A DNA stretch of 45,632 nt from an uncultured Neomegalonema sp. (GTDB lineage: Bacteria; Pseudomonadota; Alphaproteobacteria; Rhodobacterales; Rhodobacteraceae): the NCBI GenBank assembly GCA_937957975.1, contig CALFFK010000014.1:1-45632 (forward strand). The letters run 5' to 3'. Below, one piece after another: positions 1-8,503 of this stretch (the first letter of the stretch is position 1; every line of letters begins with the position of its first letter). Below the pieces are notes generated by a model. That model made no database searches, was not told where the DNA came from, and saw only the letters and a program-made list of their open reading frames with translations. Position numbers and translations under genes: made by a program.

Positions 1-1226
1 TCGTTGTCTATGATGAGACCTTCCAGCGAAAACCCCAGCAGGGACGCATACATCCCGGCGGATTCGTAGACCATGTTCAGCCCCGCCAAACCAGCCATCA
101 CATTCGTGACGCCATGTTCTGCACCGGCTTGTTGATCGGGATATTTCGCATCGGACATCCCCCCTGCGCTACCCGTGGGCAGATCGTAAAAACGCCCCAT
201 CTGGGCGCAAGCCGCTGTCAGCAATGCCTGTTCGCCCGACCCTGCACACATCGCACCCGTGCGCAGATCGCTGACGAATGGCCATGTGCCGAATATGGCC
301 GGATGTCCCGGTTTTACCGCGTTCACATAGACCAGCCCTGCCAGACATTCCGCCACCGCCTGTGCAATTGTTCCAGCCAGTGCCGCCGGACCGGTGGCCC
401 CGGCTTGCCCGGCAGAAAGCAACAGCACGGGCATTCCGCCCCGGATGCAGATCTCCATCACTTCGCAACTTTCAGTCGCGAATTTCAGGGGGGGGACAAC
501 GAAGCAGTTTGAGTTCGACACAAAGGGCCGCTCGCGCCATTTGTCCTCGCCCCCGGCCATCAGATTCAACATCCGCAAGCCGTCACGGGCAAAATCCGGT
601 TCGGTGAAGGACGTGCCGATATGCTTGGTTGTGCCGTTCACGCTGGCATAGATCGTGTTCAGGTCCATCTCGCGATTGTCGAGGATGTCCCGCGCGACCA
701 TACAGCGTTGAAAGAAATGTACATTGTCGAGCCGATCCGTGATCCGTGCAGCAGCGTAAAGATCACCGAGGGTGCTTTCATCGTATTCGCCGGTCTCGAT
801 ATTCGCCAGATGCACGGCGGCCCCTGCCGTTCCGTAATGGACACGATAGCCACCGGGGTGCAGATCATGCTTTGGGTCGCGCGCATGGAGAGTGATGTCG
901 CGGGCTGCATCGCCCAGCGCCTTTTCGATTACGGCGGCGGGGAATCGGACCCGCTCGTCTTCTTTCGAATAAACAGCACCATAGGCCGTCATCGCCTCGA
1001 TCCCGCTTTCAGGGGCGAGGCTGAGGCCGATTTCATCAAGAATCTGGAAGGCGGCGGAATGGATGCGCTGTACCTGATCATCGGTCAGGGGTTTATAACG
1101 CCCCCCTTCCATGCCCGCGCGGATAGGGCGTTGGGCTTCGGTGAGTGGGGCAGCACGAGCGGCTTTGCGGGCCGCGCGGCCCCCTGCACGGCGGGTGGTG
1201 GCGGGCTTGTCGAGGGTATCGGTCAT
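1..1226 (-). CDS. MttB-family (trimethylamine/betaine-type) methyltransferase, 3' end cut by window edge
   Basis: Reading the minus strand from the ATG at 1226 gives 408 uninterrupted codons that run off the window, so the C-terminus is missing; family members are usually about 500 residues. A GGAG sits 6 bases before the start. The protein has a basic Ala/Arg-rich N-terminus, then text typical of the family (ILDEIGLSLAPESG near residue 65, NTIYASVNGTTKHIGTSF, SGEQALLTAACAQMG, GGMSDAKYPDQQAGAEHG). MttB-family enzymes move a methyl group from a quaternary or tertiary amine to a corrinoid protein. No in-frame TAG is present in the part seen, so this is a non-pyrrolysine member. Non-pyrrolysine relatives act on glycine betaine and similar compounds; the substrate here cannot be read. 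It is transcribed alone; no corrinoid protein is visible. Confidence 0.88.
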   Translation of the reverse strand, partial: MTDTLDKPATTRRAGGRAARKAARAAPLTEAQRPIRAGMEGGRYKPLTDDQVQRIHSAAFQILDEIGLSLAPESGIEAMTAYGAVYSKEDERVRFPAAVIEKALGDAARDITLHARDPKHDLHPGGYRVHYGTAGAAVHLANIETGEYDESTLGDLYAAARITDRLDNVHFFQRCMVARDILDNREMDLNTIYASVNGTTKHIGTSFTEPDFARDGLRMLNLMAGGEDKWRERPFVSNSNCFVVPPLKFATESCEVMEICIRGGMPVLLLSAGQAGATGPAALAGTIAQAVAECLAGLVYVNAVKPGHPAIFGTWPFVSDLRTGAMCAGSGEQALLTAACAQMGRFYDLPTGSAGGMSDAKYPDQQAGAEHGVTNVMAGLAGLNMVYESAGMYASLLGFSLEGLIIDN

Positions 1227-1573
1227 GGTTATCTCCGGCGGACTGAACGCAGAGGGGCAGGGGGCTACCCTGTCCCGAAAGGATGAGCGAAATGTTCAGC
1301 GCGGTGGAGCCTGCCTCGGATGTGAAGGCGCAAGGGCAGAAAGCGTAGGGCGCGGTTCAGCCTCTGCGGTGTGCCGCCCTAGCCATTCGGTTCTGATAAT
1401 GCGCCGTTGCATCGTGAAATCGTCGTCTACGGCCTGATTTCTTCGCGCCTGAAAACGACATCATTGCCGGAAAGCGACTCCGAACTGTCATTGATGCATC
1501 AAAAATGAAGAAGGGCGCGCCGCTCTGGCACGCCCTCTAAATTGATTCGGTATGACGGATGATGTCTCGGTCT
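1227..1573. other. Intergenic region, no gene seen
   Basis: These 347 bases hold the upstream region of the methyltransferase and the terminator of the next minus-strand gene. ORFs here are short, extend into shadow frames and lack family signatures. I see no tRNA or other RNA gene. Confidence 0.5.
1512..1536 (-). terminator. Rho-independent-type terminator after the 1574-1996 gene
   Basis: A 10-bp stem (AGGGCGTGCC with GGCGCGCCCT, minus strand, including G-U pairing) closes a 5-base loop and is followed on the minus strand by TCTTCATTTTT. It lies about 40 bases past the stop codon of the upstream gene. Confidence 0.7.
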
Positions 1574-1996
1574 TCAGTAAGTCTGGGGCGTTGCGATCAC
1601 GGTCTCATAGACGATGCCGTCGATGGTCTCTGACATTGTCACAGATGTGTCGGCGATGTTCTCCACCGGGTAAGCTGACTCAACGAATTCAGGCGCAAAT
1701 GCCGTGAAATCAGAAGGGGTAGCGATGTATTCCGCTTCCACAAGTGAAGCTTCCAACAACGGCGCGTCAATCGCGGTCACTTCCACTGGGGTCGTTTCAT
1801 CAATGAAGACAACTTCTTCACCGGAGACATAGTTTTCACTGTAGGGGGTGCTGTAGCCTGCTTCATAGGTCGTTTCAGCATAGGCGTCGCTATAGGTGGC
1901 AATTGAACTGTCTTCGATGGCCATTTCCGTAGCGAGCGCAGGGGTAGAGGTCGCCGCGATGATCGCGACTGCAAAGAGATATACGCTTGAACGCAT
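1574..1996 (-). CDS. Secreted acidic protein with no basic residues, tandem paralog A
   Basis: The product is 140 residues and I do not recognise the family. Residues 1-22 form a clear Sec signal peptide (MRSSVY..., hydrophobic core, cleavage after ALA). The mature part, about 118 residues, has 24 Asp/Glu and 10 Tyr but no Lys, Arg, His, Cys or Trp. It contains a YVSGEEV segment near residue 56 that is YVSGDEV in its neighbour at 2163-2483. Signal peptides and the AIxDS segment also match, so the two are tandem duplicates. The extra C-terminal half of this copy is repetitive and rich in Glu, Thr, Val and Ala. Composition suggests an exported cation-binding or surface protein, but this is inference only. 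Confidence 0.8.
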   Translation of the reverse strand: MRSSVYLFAVAIIAATSTPALATEMAIEDSSIATYSDAYAETTYEAGYSTPYSENYVSGEEVVFIDETTPVEVTAIDAPLLEASLVEAEYIATPSDFTAFAPEFVESAYPVENIADTSVTMSETIDGIVYETVIATPQTY

Positions 1997-2112
1997 CTCA
2001 ATACTCCGGGATGAGGACGCCTGAACTGCGTCCGGTCACAGCCCGGTATGGGCTGCGCCGATTTATCTATATCCGGTGGTGATGCCTGAATTGTCCGTTT
2101 TCGACCTCGTTA

Positions 2113-2138
2113 CAAAAAAAATGTCGAAAACCGGCAAT
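2113..2138. repeat. Upstream direct repeat, copy 1 (see 2600-2625)
   Basis: The text caaaaaaaatgtcgaaaacc followed by ggcaatc recurs with a few changes at 2600-2625 (caaaaaaatgtcaaaaacag acaatc). Each copy lies roughly 115-145 bases upstream of one of the two paralogous secreted-protein genes, so it is likely part of the duplicated promoter region. Confidence 0.55.
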
Positions 2139-2162
2139 CATCAGGGTGAGTACGATTTCCGC

Positions 2163-2483
2163 TCAGTAAGGCCGTGCTGGATCGTGGTTTATGCTTTCGA
2201 TGGTTTCGACCGCGTAGAGAGACGCAACTGCTTCGGCGGAATAGAGGGGGGGATCGACAGGGATTTCGGTGTATTCCGCTTCCTGCATGAAGATCACTTC
2301 ATCACCGGAAACGTAGCTGTCGCCGTAGGGGTTGCCGTAAGCCGCATCATGGGCTGTTCCGGTATAGGCATCGCCATAGACAATGATCGCGCTGTCACCG
2401 ATTGCCATTTCCATAGCGAAAACGGGGGCCATGCTCGCCACGAGAGTCGCGGTCGCAAATGAGAGATATACGCTTGAACGCAT
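2163..2483 (-). CDS. Secreted acidic protein, tandem paralog B
   Basis: The product is 106 residues, with a signal peptide nearly identical at the start to the neighbour's (MRSSVYL) and cleavage expected near VFA. The mature part is acidic and Tyr/Gly/Ala-rich, carries YVSGDEVIF near residue 57, and has only one Arg and two His. It lacks the long acidic tail of the downstream paralog. Its start region (catctc and tatacgcttgaacgc on the plus strand) is almost the same in both genes, and a matching upstream stretch occurs at both, so promoter and gene were probably duplicated together. Function unknown. Confidence 0.75.
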   Translation of the reverse strand: MRSSVYLSFATATLVASMAPVFAMEMAIGDSAIIVYGDAYTGTAHDAAYGNPYGDSYVSGDEVIFMQEAEYTEIPVDPPLYSAEAVASLYAVETIESINHDPARPY

Positions 2484-2599
2484 CTCGATCTCCGGGATGG
2501 GGACGCTTCACCTGCGCCCTGTTTACAGTGCAAGGTAAGCTAATGCGGAATTCTTAACCGGCACTTTCGCTCCTGTATCGTTTGTTCGCAACTTCTGGG

Positions 2600-2625
2600 C
2601 AAAAAAATGTCAAAAACAGACAATC
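2600..2625. repeat. Upstream direct repeat, copy 2 (see 2113-2138)
   Basis: Second copy of the A-rich motif upstream of the 2163-2483 gene. It ends exactly at the stop codon of the PNPOx-like gene (2626-2628), so the duplication boundary lies at the end of that gene. Confidence 0.55.
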
Positions 2626-3210
2626 CTACAGTAGCTCCGCGATGGGCGGAATTTGCTTCCAGGCCGGGATTGGCTGATCTTCGCCCTCTTTTGGAATATG
2701 GCGTGAAGCTTCGACCAACTCCATATGCGGAACGTAGCGGGGGCAGTTGGGGTAGACATGGGCGACCTTTACCTCGACGATCCGCTGTGCGCCCGGATAG
2801 CTGGCGAGGGCGGGGTGGTCGTCATGGACCGTTGCCGCCCCATTGATTCGCACCCGCAAGTACAGCGCGCCCTCGTCCTCTTCGGCTCCGAATTTCATAA
2901 AGAGAAGGCCGACATTGGGGTTCTGCTCGATATTCCCCAGTGATTTGTACATCCTGTTCCCATCGTAATCGGGGAAGATCAATGTATCGGGAGCCGTGAC
3001 CCTCACGAAACCCGGTGCGCCGCCCTTGAAGGAGCAATCGGTATTCTCCCCCGCTGCTGTGGCAAGAAAGAAGAAGGGGACGGATTCAATAAAGCCCTTG
3101 AAGTCTTCGTTGATTTCCGATGCCTCCACCAGATCGACGATGCGGTCGGCAACGGCCCGACCGCCATAGCGATCCTGCAAGCTGCGATTTCCTTCGTGGA
3201 ACATGGCCAT
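2626..3210 (-). CDS. Pyridoxamine 5'-phosphate oxidase-family flavoprotein
   Basis: The product is 194 residues. I start it at MAMFHEGN (3210), where GGGAG lies 7 bases upstream; the open frame continues further 5' but inside the neighbouring gene. The sequence shows the split-barrel FMN-binding fold of the PNPOx-like family: FLATAAGENTDCSFKGGAPGFVRV, then LIFPDYDGNRMYKSLGNIEQNPNVGLLFM, and a C-terminal tail with CPRYVPHM. This subgroup covers general flavin- or F420-type reductases, and the true substrate is unknown. It begins 13 bases after the cysteine hydrolase gene ends, so the two probably form an operon. Confidence 0.85.
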   Translation of the reverse strand: MAMFHEGNRSLQDRYGGRAVADRIVDLVEASEINEDFKGFIESVPFFFLATAAGENTDCSFKGGAPGFVRVTAPDTLIFPDYDGNRMYKSLGNIEQNPNVGLLFMKFGAEEDEGALYLRVRINGAATVHDDHPALASYPGAQRIVEVKVAHVYPNCPRYVPHMELVEASRHIPKEGEDQPIPAWKQIPPIAELL

Positions 3211-3223
3211 GGCTTGTCTCCCT

Positions 3224-3874
3224 TTATGCTGTTTCGCTGTCCATCGCCGAAAGCACGTCGGACAGCGGGCGTCGTGCGCCGGTTTGCAGGTATTCCATCG
3301 CCCGCAAGGCCGCCTCGTGGGCCGCTTCGGACGATCCCGCCACGCAATCCTCGATAACCCGGCAGAAATAATCGGACTGATGCGCATCGACGAATGTGTA
3401 ATGGACGCAGACATCCGTGAGGCCGCCGCAGAGCAGCAAGGTTTCCGCCTTTAATCCCCGCAGAAGAATTTCCAGATCGGTTCCAAAAAACGCGGAATAC
3501 CGGCGTTTTGGCACGATGTAATCCCCGTTCCTGAATCCCATCTCGTCGAAAGCGATTTCTGTGCCTGGCTCACCGTCGAGACAATGTATGGTTTCGGCTC
3601 CGTCGAGTTCGCGCCCAAAATCCACGAGGTCTGGTCGATGCACTTCCTGAATGAAGATGACCGGGATGCCGCATTCATGTGCCTTGTCCACGGCTTCGCG
3701 CGCCCGCGTCATCCGCTCACGGTATCCCGCCATGTTCGGGATTGAGCGGTCGGTGCTGTCGTCGATAAAGGTGCTTTTCTGAATATCAATGACGATCAGG
3801 GCTGCACGGCCCTCAATCATCGCACGTGGTTCTGTCACTGCAAATGCCTCATCCGATTGACAACCCTTCGCCAT
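3224..3874 (-). CDS. Isochorismatase-family cysteine hydrolase
   Basis: The product is 216 residues. The family triad is visible: Asp30 ([10 protein letters not shown]), Lys123 (VPKRRYSAF) and Cys156 (LTDVCVHYT), in the usual order and spacing. Members hydrolyse isochorismate, nicotinamide, N-carbamoyl compounds and similar amides; the substrate here is not evident. The ATG at 3874 has only a weak ribosome site, and Val13 (GTG) or Met19 are possible starts, because the domain begins near residue 23. It is the first gene of a pair with the PNPOx-like gene and is divergent from ychF, 49 bases away. Confidence 0.88.
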   Translation of the reverse strand: MAKGCQSDEAFAVTEPRAMIEGRAALIVIDIQKSTFIDDSTDRSIPNMAGYRERMTRAREAVDKAHECGIPVIFIQEVHRPDLVDFGRELDGAETIHCLDGEPGTEIAFDEMGFRNGDYIVPKRRYSAFFGTDLEILLRGLKAETLLLCGGLTDVCVHYTFVDAHQSDYFCRVIEDCVAGSSEAAHEAALRAMEYLQTGARRPLSDVLSAMDSETA

Positions 3875-3923
3875 CCTGCCATGCGCCCATCCAAATCGCT
3901 ATCATCGAAAACAGGGCATTGTT

Positions 3924-5021
3924 ATGGGTTTCAAGGTCGGGATCGTCGGATTGCCGAATGTCGGCAAATCCACATTGTTCAACGCATTGACGCGCACCGC
4001 CGCCGCGCAGGCGGCAAATTTTCCGTTTTGCACGATCGAGCCGAATGTGGGCGAGGTTTCGGTGCCGGATGACCGCCTCGCGGCCATCGCCGGGATTGCA
4101 CAGTCGAAAACGATCATTCCTGCGCGCATGACCTTCGTGGATATTGCTGGTCTCGTTAAGGGCGCATCAAAGGGCGAAGGGCTTGGCAATCAGTTTCTTG
4201 CCAATATCCGCGAGGTGGATGCCATCGCGCATGTGCTGCGCTGTTTTGAGGATGATGACGTTACCCATGTGGCAAACCGGGTTGATCCTGTCGATGACGC
4301 ACAGACCATCGACACCGAACTGATGCTCTCTGATCTGGAAAACATTGACAAGCGCCTCGAAAATATCGCGCGGCGGATCAAATCCGGCGACAAGGAAGCG
4401 AAGAAGGCTGGAGAATTGCTTCAGGCCGTCAAGGTGTTGCTGGAAGATGGTCGCCCTGCCCGCGAACTGGAAGTAGATGACGAAGACGTCAAGGCGTTTC
4501 GGATGCTGCAATTATTGACCTCGAAGCCGATCCTCTATGTCTCGAATGTGGGCGAGCATGATGCGGCGCAGGGCAATACGTTGTCGGAAAAAGTTGCGGC
4601 CATGGCCGCAGAACAGGGCGCGGCGCATGTGGTGATTTCTGCGGCCATTGAGGCCGAGGTAGCGCAGCTTGAAGACGATGAACGCGCCGCTTTCCTTGAT
4701 GATCTGGGCCTTGGAGAATCCGGTCTCGACCGCCTGATCCGTGCGGGCTATGGCCTGTTGGAACTGATTACCTACTTTACTGCCGGACCCAAGGAATCGC
4801 GGGCCTGGACGATCCCGGCAGGCTATCGCGCGCCACAGGCGGCGGGGGCTATTCACACTGATTTCGAGAAGGGCTTCATCCGCGCGGAGACCATTTCATA
4901 TGATGAATACACCACGCTGGGCGGCGAACAGCCTGCCAAGGATGCAGGCAAGATGCGGCTGGAAGGCAAGGATTACCTCGTGAAAGACGGCGACGTCATG
5001 CATTTCCGCTTTGCGAACTGA
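3924..5021 (+). CDS. ychF: Ribosome-associated GTPase/ATPase YchF
   Basis: The product is 365 residues, full length for YchF/OLA1. The G1 loop GLPNVGKS is at residues 9-16, [10 protein letters not shown] at 73-82, and an NVGE motif near 206 replaces the usual NKxD, which is the mark of this ATP-preferring Obg-family subgroup. The C-terminus is a TGS domain ([17 protein letters not shown] ... [16 protein letters not shown]). YchF binds ribosomes and affects stress responses. The gene starts right after the divergent cysteine hydrolase and is followed by a DsbA-family gene after about 70 bases. Confidence 0.97.
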   Translation: MGFKVGIVGLPNVGKSTLFNALTRTAAAQAANFPFCTIEPNVGEVSVPDDRLAAIAGIAQSKTIIPARMTFVDIAGLVKGASKGEGLGNQFLANIREVDAIAHVLRCFEDDDVTHVANRVDPVDDAQTIDTELMLSDLENIDKRLENIARRIKSGDKEAKKAGELLQAVKVLLEDGRPARELEVDDEDVKAFRMLQLLTSKPILYVSNVGEHDAAQGNTLSEKVAAMAAEQGAAHVVISAAIEAEVAQLEDDERAAFLDDLGLGESGLDRLIRAGYGLLELITYFTAGPKESRAWTIPAGYRAPQAAGAIHTDFEKGFIRAETISYDEYTTLGGEQPAKDAGKMRLEGKDYLVKDGDVMHFRFAN

Positions 5022-5094
5022 ACGAAGGGCGTCTGCCTCCACTCCCTGACGGTATTGCTTGACGAGAGGGTCGCCCGGATGCTCGACTGATGGG

Positions 5095-5766
5095 ATGGAG
5101 ACACCTGAAGCCCCTTCCGCGACCATGCTCGACATCCTGTCGGACCCGATCTGCCCGTGGTGCTATATCGGCAAGGCAAAGCTGGATGCCGCCTTGCGCG
5201 ATGCGCCGGAAGTGGCGCTCGATATTCATTGGCGCTGTTATCGACTTAATCCTGATATGCCTGAGGGGGGCATGGGACGCCGGGATTATCTCGAACGCAA
5301 ATTTGGCGGGCCGGAGGGCGCGAAGAACGTTTACGGGCGGATCGAACAGGCCGTGCGCGATGCGGGTCTGCCGCTGGATTTCAGCAAAATCGAACGCACG
5401 CCGAATACGCTGGATGCCCATCGCCTGATCCGCTGGGCGCGCACAACCGGGGCACAGGAAGCCGTGGTCGATGCCCTCTTCGCCGCGTATTTCGTGAACG
5501 GTGTCGATATAGGCGACCGTGATGCCCTTATTGCGATTGGCGTAGCGCAGGGCATGGATGACGATCTGCTCCGTCGTTTGTATTCTGAAGATGCCGACCG
5601 CGCGTTGTTGGAGAATGAAGATGCTCTGGCCCGCGAAATGGGTGTTACCGGCGTTCCGTGCTTTGTGCTCAATGAGACATACGCGCTGGTGGGCGCGCAG
5701 GAAACGGCGACATGGCGGCAGGTTCTGGAACGGATCGCGAAGGGTGAGACGCTGGGCGGCGAATAA
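5095..5766 (+). CDS. DsbA-family oxidoreductase, FrnE-like
   Basis: The product is 223 residues from the ATG at 5095. A TTG 36 bases upstream and Met11 (5125) are alternatives, and none has a strong ribosome site. The thioredoxin-fold active site CPWC is at residues 20-23 in DPICPWCYIGK. It is followed by the helical insertion and the cis-Pro segment VTGVPCFVLN typical of FrnE/2-hydroxychromene-carboxylate-isomerase-like proteins. There is no signal peptide, so the protein is cytoplasmic, as expected for FrnE. The likely role is thiol-disulfide exchange. The extra Cys next to the cis-Pro (GVPCF) is notable. Confidence 0.9.
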   Translation: METPEAPSATMLDILSDPICPWCYIGKAKLDAALRDAPEVALDIHWRCYRLNPDMPEGGMGRRDYLERKFGGPEGAKNVYGRIEQAVRDAGLPLDFSKIERTPNTLDAHRLIRWARTTGAQEAVVDALFAAYFVNGVDIGDRDALIAIGVAQGMDDDLLRRLYSEDADRALLENEDALAREMGVTGVPCFVLNETYALVGAQETATWRQVLERIAKGETLGGE

Positions 5767-5952
5767 TCCGCAGGGGGCATCTGTCCCCAAAAAGCGTTTC
5801 CGGACGTAAACGACTCCGAATGCCAACAATGCCCTCAGGTCATCCAGTATTATCATGCATCTGAACCGCTTTTCCGTATAAATCCCTTGTTCACTTCCTC
5901 TGCTTGTGTTTGGTTGCGCGCTGACTTTTTCAAAGACTTGCCGCGAGGCCGT

Positions 5953-7059
5953 ATGACCGAAACCGTGACGGAACGCCCCTTCGTTCATTTCGATGGTGTC
6001 CAGAAGAGCTATGACGGGGAAACCCTCGTCGTAAAGAACCTCAATCTGGAGATCGCGCCTGGCGAATTCGTCACGATGCTGGGGCCGTCGGGTTCCGGCA
6101 AGACGACATGCCTGATGATGCTGGCTGGATTCGAGGCCGCGACCCATGGGGAAATCTATCTCAAGGGTCAGCCGATCAACAACGTGCCGCCGCATAAACG
6201 CAATATCGGCATGGTGTTCCAGAACTACGCCCTGTTCCCGCATATGACCGTTGCAGAAAACCTCGCCTTCCCATTGCAGGTGCGCAAAATGCGCCGTGCT
6301 GACGTGAAGAAAAAGGTCGCCCGTGCGCTTGGCATGGTGCAAATGGATGAATTCGGCAACCGCAAGCCTGCCCAGCTTTCAGGTGGACAACAACAGCGTG
6401 TCGCTCTTGCCCGCGCACTGGTGTTTGAACCGGAACTCGTGCTAATGGATGAACCGCTTGGCGCGCTCGACAAGCAGCTTCGCGAACATATGCAATATGA
6501 GATCAAGCATATTCACGAACAGCTCGGCGTCACGGTGGTTTATGTTACCCATGACCAATCCGAGGCGCTGACCATGTCAGACCGCATCGCTGTGTTTGAT
6601 GATGGTGTGATTCAGCAGCTCGCGCGCCCCGCTGATCTTTATGAGCGGCCCGATAATGCCTTCGTCGCCCAGTTTATCGGAGAGAACAACCGTCTGCCCG
6701 GTACTGTGACCGCCATTGAGAATGGCGTGGCGCGTGTGAACCTTGACCAGGGGCCGGAAGTGCTGGCGTTGGCGGTTAATTGCGGTGAAGTGGGTAATCG
6801 TACTGTCCTGTCGATCCGCCCGGAACGGGTGCAGGTCAACAATGTGACAGGGGCAAATCGCCTTGATGGGCATGTACAGGAACTCATCTATCTCGGCGAT
6901 CATATCCGGTGTCGGATGCAGGTTTGCGGGCGTGACGATTTTATCGTTAAAGTGCCTAATTCCCCCGAACACGCCATGCTGCGTGAAGGCGAGACATGCA
7001 CGGTGGGCTGGAACACCGATGATTGCCGCGCGCTCGACTTGGCGGTTGGGGCGATGTAA
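5953..7059 (+). CDS. Polyamine-type ABC importer, ATP-binding subunit (PotA-like)
   Basis: The product is 368 residues from the ATG at 5953 with GAGG 5 bases upstream; an in-frame TTG at 5887 lacks support. Walker A GPSGSGKT is at residues 44-51, followed by the Q-loop (VFQNYALFPHMTV), signature LSGGQQQR, Walker B LVLMDEP and H-loop VTHDQ. The C-terminal TOBE region (SIRPERVQV) is typical of PotA/FbpC-class importers. It energises uptake through the two permeases at 8504-10844. Gene order ATPase, binding protein, permease, permease is usual for Pot-type operons of this group. Polyamine or a related cation is the family expectation, not proven. Confidence 0.93.
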   Translation: MTETVTERPFVHFDGVQKSYDGETLVVKNLNLEIAPGEFVTMLGPSGSGKTTCLMMLAGFEAATHGEIYLKGQPINNVPPHKRNIGMVFQNYALFPHMTVAENLAFPLQVRKMRRADVKKKVARALGMVQMDEFGNRKPAQLSGGQQQRVALARALVFEPELVLMDEPLGALDKQLREHMQYEIKHIHEQLGVTVVYVTHDQSEALTMSDRIAVFDDGVIQQLARPADLYERPDNAFVAQFIGENNRLPGTVTAIENGVARVNLDQGPEVLALAVNCGEVGNRTVLSIRPERVQVNNVTGANRLDGHVQELIYLGDHIRCRMQVCGRDDFIVKVPNSPEHAMLREGETCTVGWNTDDCRALDLAVGAM

Positions 7060-7207
7060 CCGGGGGAGGCACGTGGATGCAACGGCTTGACCGCCGGGGC
7101 GACACACGCCATCCCTCATTTATATGCAGGGTACAAAACCCGCATGGTACGACGGCGAAAGCGTATTTTTTCGCGAATGACACAAGAAAAAACCGGGAGA
7201 ATATCGG

Positions 7208-8401
7208 ATGAATCTCAAAACCCTTATCGGTGCTGCAAGCGCGCTGGCCATGACGGCCAGCATTGCCCATGCAGACAACGCGGCTGTCAAAAAAGCCCTG
7301 ATGGAAGCACAGGCGTCGATCGAAATGGCCATGGCGGCCCTTGGCGGCGGCGGCGCTGCCTATCAATTCCCCAGCCTTGATGGCGATCAGTTGACGGTCG
7401 TTTCCTGGGGTGGCGCATATACCAAAAGCCAGGTGGAAGCCTACCACAAGCCCTTCATCGCTGGCACCGGCGCGAAAGTCGTGTCCGAAGATTACAACGG
7501 TGGCCTCGCCGAAATCAAAGCACAGGTCGAAGCCGGTAATGTGACCTGGGACATCGTTGACGTGGAACTCTCGGACGCCGTGCGCGCCTGTGACGAAGGT
7601 CTCGCTGAAGAGATCGACATGTCTGCCCTGCCAAATGGCGATGACGGTTCTTCTGCTGCGGACGATTTCATCGCCGGAACGCTCGACGTGCCTTGCGCCG
7701 TACCAACCATCGTATGGTCAACCATCTTTGCCTATGATTCATCAAAGATGAAAGATGGCCCCAAGACCATCGCTGACTTCTTCGACACGAAGAAATTTCC
7801 CGGCAAGCGCGGTATCCGCAAGTCGCCCAAGGCCAATCTCGAAATGGCCCTGATGGCCGATGGCGTTGCCAACGACGAAGTCTATGACGTGCTGGGCACC
7901 GATGAAGGTGTGGACCGTGCGTTCGCCAAGCTCGACACCATCAAGGATGATGTCGTGTGGTGGGAAGCTGGCGCACAGCCTCCACAGCTTCTGGCTGACG
8001 GCGAAGTGGCAATCACGACCGCATATAATGGTCGTATCTTCAACGCCGTTGCCGCCGAAGACAAACCCTTCGAAATCGTCTGGGACGGTCAGGTATGGGA
8101 TCTCGATCTCTGGATCATCCCCAAGGGCGCGAAGAACAAGGACGCGGCGATGGAGTTCCTGAAATTCTCCACTTCGACGCAGGCTCTTGCGGATCAGGCA
8201 TCGTGGATTTCCTACGGTCCAACCCGTAAGTCCGCTGCTCCGCTGGTCGCCAGCTTCAACTCGAAGCCTGACCTGAAAATGGGTCCGCAGATGCCTACCG
8301 CACCTGAGAACTTCAAGAACGCGCTTCAGAATGACTTTGAATTCTGGGCCGACAACCAGGACGAGCTGAACGAGCGTTTCAACGCATGGCTCGCCAACTG
8401 A
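7208..8401 (+). CDS. Polyamine-type ABC importer, periplasmic binding protein (PotD/PotF-like)
   Basis: The product is 397 residues with a signal peptide (cleavage near AHA, residue 22) and GGGAG 10 bases upstream of the ATG. The mature N-terminus carries a short helical Ala/Met-rich extension and a GGGG linker. The binding-protein fold begins after this at LTVVSWGGAYTKSQVEAY, followed by TWDIVDVE, TIVWSTIFAYD, WWEAGAQPPQLLADGEVAITTAYNGRI and the C-terminal DELNERFNAWL. These are hallmarks of the PotD family. It delivers the solute to the permeases downstream. Stem-loops follow the stop codon, probably to raise expression relative to the permeases. Confidence 0.93.
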   Translation: MNLKTLIGAASALAMTASIAHADNAAVKKALMEAQASIEMAMAALGGGGAAYQFPSLDGDQLTVVSWGGAYTKSQVEAYHKPFIAGTGAKVVSEDYNGGLAEIKAQVEAGNVTWDIVDVELSDAVRACDEGLAEEIDMSALPNGDDGSSAADDFIAGTLDVPCAVPTIVWSTIFAYDSSKMKDGPKTIADFFDTKKFPGKRGIRKSPKANLEMALMADGVANDEVYDVLGTDEGVDRAFAKLDTIKDDVVWWEAGAQPPQLLADGEVAITTAYNGRIFNAVAAEDKPFEIVWDGQVWDLDLWIIPKGAKNKDAAMEFLKFSTSTQALADQASWISYGPTRKSAAPLVASFNSKPDLKMGPQMPTAPENFKNALQNDFEFWADNQDELNERFNAWLAN

Positions 8402-8411
8402 TCTGACACCC

Positions 8412-8435
8412 GCGCCGTCCCGTTCGGGATGGCGC
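8412..8435 (+). other. Stem-loop between binding-protein and permease genes
   Basis: GCGCC-G-TCCCG pairs with CGGGA-T-GGCGC around a 2-base apex, giving an 11-bp stem directly after the binding-protein stop codon. No T-tract follows, so it more likely acts as an mRNA 3'-end stabiliser or processing site than as a full terminator. Confidence 0.55.
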
Positions 8436-8447
8436 GACATTCCTGCG

Positions 8448-8477
8448 CTGCCCCCATTCCCTTGATATTGGGGGCAG
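8448..8477 (+). other. Second stem-loop after the binding-protein gene
   Basis: CTGCCCCCA pairs perfectly with TGGGGGCAG around a 12-base loop, ending 26 bases before the permease start. Together with the hairpin at 8412-8435 it forms a double hairpin of the kind that lets binding-protein mRNA outlast that of the membrane subunits. Confidence 0.55.
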
Positions 8478-8503
8478 CGGTTTAGATTTCAGGCAGGATA
8501 CGC

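Noticed and set aside
621..1286. Long plus-strand open frame (221 residues)
   Set aside because: It lies opposite the MttB-family gene, whose frame carries clear family sequence; the plus-strand text has none.
1441..5850. Similar text near 1455-1485 and 5797-5820 (shared cgactccgaa)
   Set aside because: Only about ten bases match exactly, too little for a repeat.
4996..6342. 448-residue minus-strand open frame
   Set aside because: It is opposite the FrnE-like and ATP-binding genes, and reflects codon bias in GC-rich DNA.
7742..8440. 232-residue minus-strand open frame
   Set aside because: It is opposite the binding-protein gene with its signal peptide and family motifs.
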